Shown in pieces: positions 61,477-64,000 of a DNA stretch of 64,000 nt. The translations under genes and the position numbers were made by a program. The DNA is from Flavipsychrobacter sp. (lineage in GTDB: Bacteria > Bacteroidota > Bacteroidia > Chitinophagales > Chitinophagaceae): the NCBI GenBank assembly GCA_031292525.1, contig JARLGY010000045.1, positions 265,964 through 329,963 of the forward strand. Direction: 5' to 3'. Under the pieces are notes generated by a model. That model was given only the letters and a program-made list of their open reading frames with translations, had not been told where the DNA came from and made no database searches. How positions within the stretch are numbered: the stretch's first letter is position 1; the number at the start of each line of letters is the position of its first letter.

Positions 61477-62946
61477 TTAGTTTTTGACTATTTTTTGGCT
61501 GTGCATTATTTGCCCTCCATCATCCGTTATTGTCAACGTATAAATACCCGGACTAATATCGCCAATACTAATGGTCTGTGTCTGACTATTACAATGAAGA
61601 ACTTGTGTTACGACTATTTGACCTGTCATACTAACTAAGCTTACATTGACAGTATTTACATTCTTGTCAATGCCTGATATTTGCAATACTCCTCTTGTAG
61701 GGTTGGGGTATATTTTTATTGCATTGGCGGCAGCAACAAAATTACTTACGGATGTAGGAGTATAAGGTTCATAATAATACCTGCTTTCCCGCTCCACGCT
61801 GGTTGAAAATGTACCGTTGTAATAGTAGTAGAATTTAATTTTTACAGGATTGTTATAGCTGTCATATTGTGGAATAGCTATAAAAGGAAAGGTTATGTTT
61901 GTGCCGGTATCAATAGTACCATAAAGCGAGTCGATGAGTCCTGCTGATGAAAAATGGTAATGTACTATGCATCCCAATGAATTTGATATTGTATTATACA
62001 TTGCACCTGTAGATTCATCGAACCAATAGTTATAATAAGGCAGCCCTGCACTATAACCAAAGGAGTCAATGCTATTGGGTATCCATTGGCTCCCATCACT
62101 ATAATCTATTTCTGATCTTTTAAGTTGGTTGGTAGACGTGTATGTATTTATTATCTGACCCGCATCAGGAATAGGGCCACTATAATCATGAAGCGTCATC
62201 AATATTAAATTGCTTGCATTATCATAGGTATATTCGTTTTTATAGACAATGTAAAAATAATTAGAATAAGGTGGCGTGCCCCAATACATTGTGCTGTCCT
62301 CTACTACTCTATTTTGCGCATACTTGAAAAAACGTTTGTAAGCGCTATCAAGTGTTCCGTTGTAGGTATGGGTCATCAGTGTAGTAATATCTGTAACGTT
62401 GTTTAGGCTATCATGGTTTGTAATGTATTTTGTAAAACCATATACCGTATCTTGGGTTAAATACTCTTTTATATAGTTCCCGGTGCTATCGTACTTGATA
62501 AAGTCTTTTTCTTGTAACAGAAAAATGTTGTTTAAGCGCCTATTATATTTTAAAATTGTATCGGCGTACACGGTTGGACCAGTATGATAGCCATTTACGT
62601 TATCAATACCTACAAAATCGTTCAAGCCCAGATAGGGGGTTGCAGTCGGATACTCGAAAACGCCATAGTCAAATTTTGAGCCGTGGCGGTTTGAGCTTTT
62701 ATAAATAAATCTTGTACTGTCTACAATACTGCCATAATGGTAATCTGCCTGCGCAATAACACGCTCTTTTGTTATGGTTGTTTTCTCTAGCTGAGCATCA
62801 AACTCCGGATTGTTTGCCAGTAAAACACGAACGTACTTCTCGAAGTTTAAACTTCTTTTTGAAGTTGGCATAAAACAGTATGGCTGTGCCTGCATTTCAG
62901 CGGCGCACATTATAAAAATAATTATTGCGGAGAATATTTTCATCAT
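61477..62946 (-). CDS. Secreted protein with type IX secretion C-terminal sorting domain (YD-like)
   Basis: A 489-aa exported protein when started at MMKIFSA (62946), which gives a normal signal peptide ending in EMQA; the reading frame is open for 54 nt more upstream. Residues about 60-400 contain many short repeats with the sequence pattern Y-D-S-T/N.N-x-x-x-x-x-Y and one ANAYDNASNLI-like stretch, resembling the YD/RHS-like repeat of Bacteroidota secreted proteins. The last about 80 residues are a T9SS sorting domain: IYPNPTRGVLQISG, VSLVSMTGQIVV and PGIYTLTITDDGGQIMHSQKIVK. It is flanked on both sides by the palindromic repeat family. Confidence 0.87.
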   Translation of the reverse strand: MMKIFSAIIIFIMCAAEMQAQPYCFMPTSKRSLNFEKYVRVLLANNPEFDAQLEKTTITKERVIAQADYHYGSIVDSTRFIYKSSNRHGSKFDYGVFEYPTATPYLGLNDFVGIDNVNGYHTGPTVYADTILKYNRRLNNIFLLQEKDFIKYDSTGNYIKEYLTQDTVYGFTKYITNHDSLNNVTDITTLMTHTYNGTLDSAYKRFFKYAQNRVVEDSTMYWGTPPYSNYFYIVYKNEYTYDNASNLILMTLHDYSGPIPDAGQIINTYTSTNQLKRSEIDYSDGSQWIPNSIDSFGYSAGLPYYNYWFDESTGAMYNTISNSLGCIVHYHFSSAGLIDSLYGTIDTGTNITFPFIAIPQYDSYNNPVKIKFYYYYNGTFSTSVERESRYYYEPYTPTSVSNFVAAANAIKIYPNPTRGVLQISGIDKNVNTVNVSLVSMTGQIVVTQVLHCNSQTQTISIGDISPGIYTLTITDDGGQIMHSQKIVKN

Positions 62947-63033
62947 CGATTTAATTGGAGTTACAATGATAGTATTCTTATATTGATTTTTATGCCACAA
63001 CTAATGCATATACACAAGAAATATATGCCACCT

Positions 63034-63112
63034 ACCGCAAGTGTTCTCCACTTATGCCATTTAAGCCACCGAGTCTTTTCAACTTGCAATCACAAGCTCC
63101 GCGAAACACTAT
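63034..63112. repeat. Palindromic repeat unit C1
   Basis: A unit with the partly decayed hairpin GCAAGTGTTCTCCACTTATG, then CATTTAAGCC, and a tail TCTTTTCAACTTGCAATCAC that aligns with the tail of unit B. It lies just upstream of the T9SS-protein gene. Confidence 0.6.
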
Positions 63113-63159
63113 CTTGCACAAGTATTCGCAACTTGTGCTATTTAAACCAGCAAGTCTCG
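63113..63159. repeat. Palindromic repeat unit C2
   Basis: A second copy of the core: the hairpin GCACAAGT-ATTCGCA-ACTTGTGC followed by TATTTAAACCAGC. The stem sequence differs from A1 but the pairing is kept by compensating changes. Confidence 0.6.
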
Positions 63160-63386
63160 TTAAAGCTACCCGGATGATCAAAGATCAGTTTTGCGTTCTC
63201 AGGAAATAGCGGTTCATTGTTAGTGGCTTTTATACTATACAATAAGTGATTTTATTCATCACTGAGTATTCATAATTTCTTTTAATGCAGGCTCAATAGC
63301 CAAAATATGCCAGCCTCCAAAAACCAGTAAAATCTTATCGTGTATTTTCAACTGTTCCGCTATTTTCCCACTCGTCGAAGCATCCG

Positions 63387-63490
63387 CTTCATCCTACCCA
63401 ACCGGAAGCGTCCGCTTCCAAACGCACTATCCCCGGCCAGCATAGGTGTTTACACTCGCGCTATTTAACCGGCAGCCTTTTCGACTTGCA
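63387..63490. repeat. Palindromic repeat unit B
   Basis: The same order as A1: 27 identical bases including GGAAGCGTCCGCTTCC, a linker of the same length class, a decayed TAGGTGTTTACACTCG hairpin, CTATTTAACCGGC, and the tail CTTTTCGACTTGCAGTAAC shared with C1. Confidence 0.7.
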
Positions 63491-63640
63491 GTAACAAACC
63501 TCGTAAAACACCTCACCTCGTGGAACTGTGGATATGATCTTTAGGTTTTTACCATCTATCAGCGTTATCTTGCGTTATGATAGTTGCTAGTTTTGTGCAA
63601 TCGCTCAGCAACTATTAACGGTCAAATATGAGTCCTCATG

Positions 63641-63671
63641 AAAATCATAGTTAATCACAAAAATCATAGTT
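63641..63671. repeat. Short direct repeat upstream of the transposase
   Basis: AAAATCATAGTT occurs at 63641-63652 and again at 63660-63671 (period 19 bp). Confidence 0.5.
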
Positions 63672-63683
63672 TAGACAAAAACA

Positions 63684-63828
63684 AAATGCCCGGCATCGGG
63701 CACAATCGGGCATTTATCAGGTATTCTGTAGTTGCATAAATAATTTAATATTAACCACAACAGCACATTTCAACCACCTGCAACCCTCAAAATGCCCGAT
63801 TCACATTTTTTACAACCACTCGGGCATT
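63684..63828. repeat. Two inverted pairs of AATGCCCG before the transposase
   Basis: AAATGCCCG (63684-63692) and its complement CGGGCATTT (63707-63715) form one inverted pair; AAAATGCCCG (63789-63798) and CGGGCATT (63821-63828) form a second. They are about 105-114 bp apart, close to ten helical turns. Four copies in 145 bp next to the transposase gene suggest transposase-binding or insertion-element end sequences. Confidence 0.55.
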
Positions 63829-63887
63829 CACAAACAACACAGCTCCCATCCTTTTTTCAACTAATCCTTACCCAAAAGTCTTATAGT

Positions 63888-63895
63888 TATTTTTG
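63888..63895 (+). promoter_or_regulatory. TAnnTTTG promoter element (transposase)
   Basis: TATTTTTG ends 15 nt before the ATG at 63911 and matches the host promoter consensus. Confidence 0.5.
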
Positions 63896-63910
63896 CATAC
63901 AAAAATCTCT

Positions 63911-64000
63911 ATGCATAACATTACGGTCAAGGATTTCCCTCATCTTGATTTTGGTGATAAGAGGCGTGATAGGCGATTTGTGACTTTAATTGATAATCTC
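63911..64000 (+). CDS. IS4-family (Tn5-like) transposase, N-terminus only
   Basis: Only the first 30 codons lie in the window and the gene runs off the right edge. The sequence MHNITVKDFPHLDFGDKRRD carries on as RRFVTLIDNL. The LGD-K/R-R-x-x-R-x-V-x-L pattern is that of the DNA-binding N-terminus of Tn5- and IS4-type DDE transposases (Tn5: AALGDPRRTARLVNVA). The upstream region contains the repeated AATGCCCG sites. Whether the element is intact cannot be judged. Confidence 0.7.
   Translation, partial: MHNITVKDFPHLDFGDKRRDRRFVTLIDNL

Larger units (their letters stand above)
63001..63910. other. Long intergenic region with repeats before the transposase
   Basis: No gene is seen in these 910 bp. 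From left to right they hold two palindromic repeat units (63034-63159), an unremarkable stretch, another palindromic unit (63387-63490), and the AATGCCCG array that leads into the transposase gene. Confidence 0.6.

Noticed and set aside
61315..63490. CRISPR array
   Set aside because: The units are few, unequally spaced, of 50-100 bp and palindromic in modules; there are no unique spacers of constant length and no cas genes.
1..64000. tRNA or rRNA genes
   Set aside because: No cloverleaf with a T-loop GTTCGAATC-type box and no rRNA segment was noticed; short RNA genes could still be missed by eye.

Overview
The window looks like chromosomal DNA of a Bacteroidota bacterium, most likely in the Chitinophagales/Chitinophagaceae range. 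The signs are two secreted proteins with type IX secretion C-terminal sorting domains, many SPII lipoproteins, families largely confined to this phylum (DUF4476, DUF1573 lipoprotein, TamL-like lipoprotein, probable DUF6452/DUF6048), almost no Shine-Dalgarno sequences, and a recurrent TAnnTTTG promoter element just upstream of starts. No rRNA, tRNA or CRISPR array was seen.

Layout. 0-8.6 kb: a partial MerR regulator divergent from a 14-TM drug-efflux type MFS transporter, a lipoprotein TPR sensor kinase, a diheme cytochrome c peroxidase with an extra N-terminal domain, a phospholipase C/acid phosphatase-like lipoprotein and a methyltransferase. 8.6-18.2 kb: a DUF4476 protein, then the conserved block TrmH-family methyltransferase / TamL / nusB / DUF1573 / yajC / coaE, and a convergent M1 aminopeptidase. 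18.3-24.4 kb: orphan biotin carrier protein, DUF4476 protein, lipoprotein, pdhB, geranylgeranyl-reductase-like flavoprotein, MarR regulator with a striking palindromic operator, tandem Usp protein. 24.2-34.1 kb: mostly minus-strand genes (small conserved protein, SirB1-like protein, topA, T9SS-secreted protein, acidic protein, cysteine desulfurase, dnaB) with a plus-strand proline dehydrogenase.

34.08-34.59 kb is an AT-rich gap between divergent dnaB and pheT holding a cluster of DnaA-box-like nonamers; it is a candidate replication origin. 34.6-46.4 kb: pheT and a coiled-coil protein, the DUF6452/DUF6048 pair, an ABC exporter, a ureohydrolase, a DUF885 lipoprotein, a bacilliredoxin, and a three-gene signalling operon (multi-TM protein, histidine kinase, response regulator). 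46.5-50 kb is an accessory stretch of unrecognised genes with a duplicated upstream motif.

50-64 kb: RmlD-like reductase, Hsp20, arginine decarboxylase, EamA transporter, then a 1313-aa Pls/PosA-like membrane-bound nonribosomal peptide synthetase followed by a GNAT acetyltransferase (the best candidate for an unusual biosynthetic system), an SDR/AraC pair, a second T9SS-secreted protein flanked by a family of palindromic repeats, and at the right edge the start of an IS4-type transposase preceded by two inverted pairs of an AATGCCCG element.
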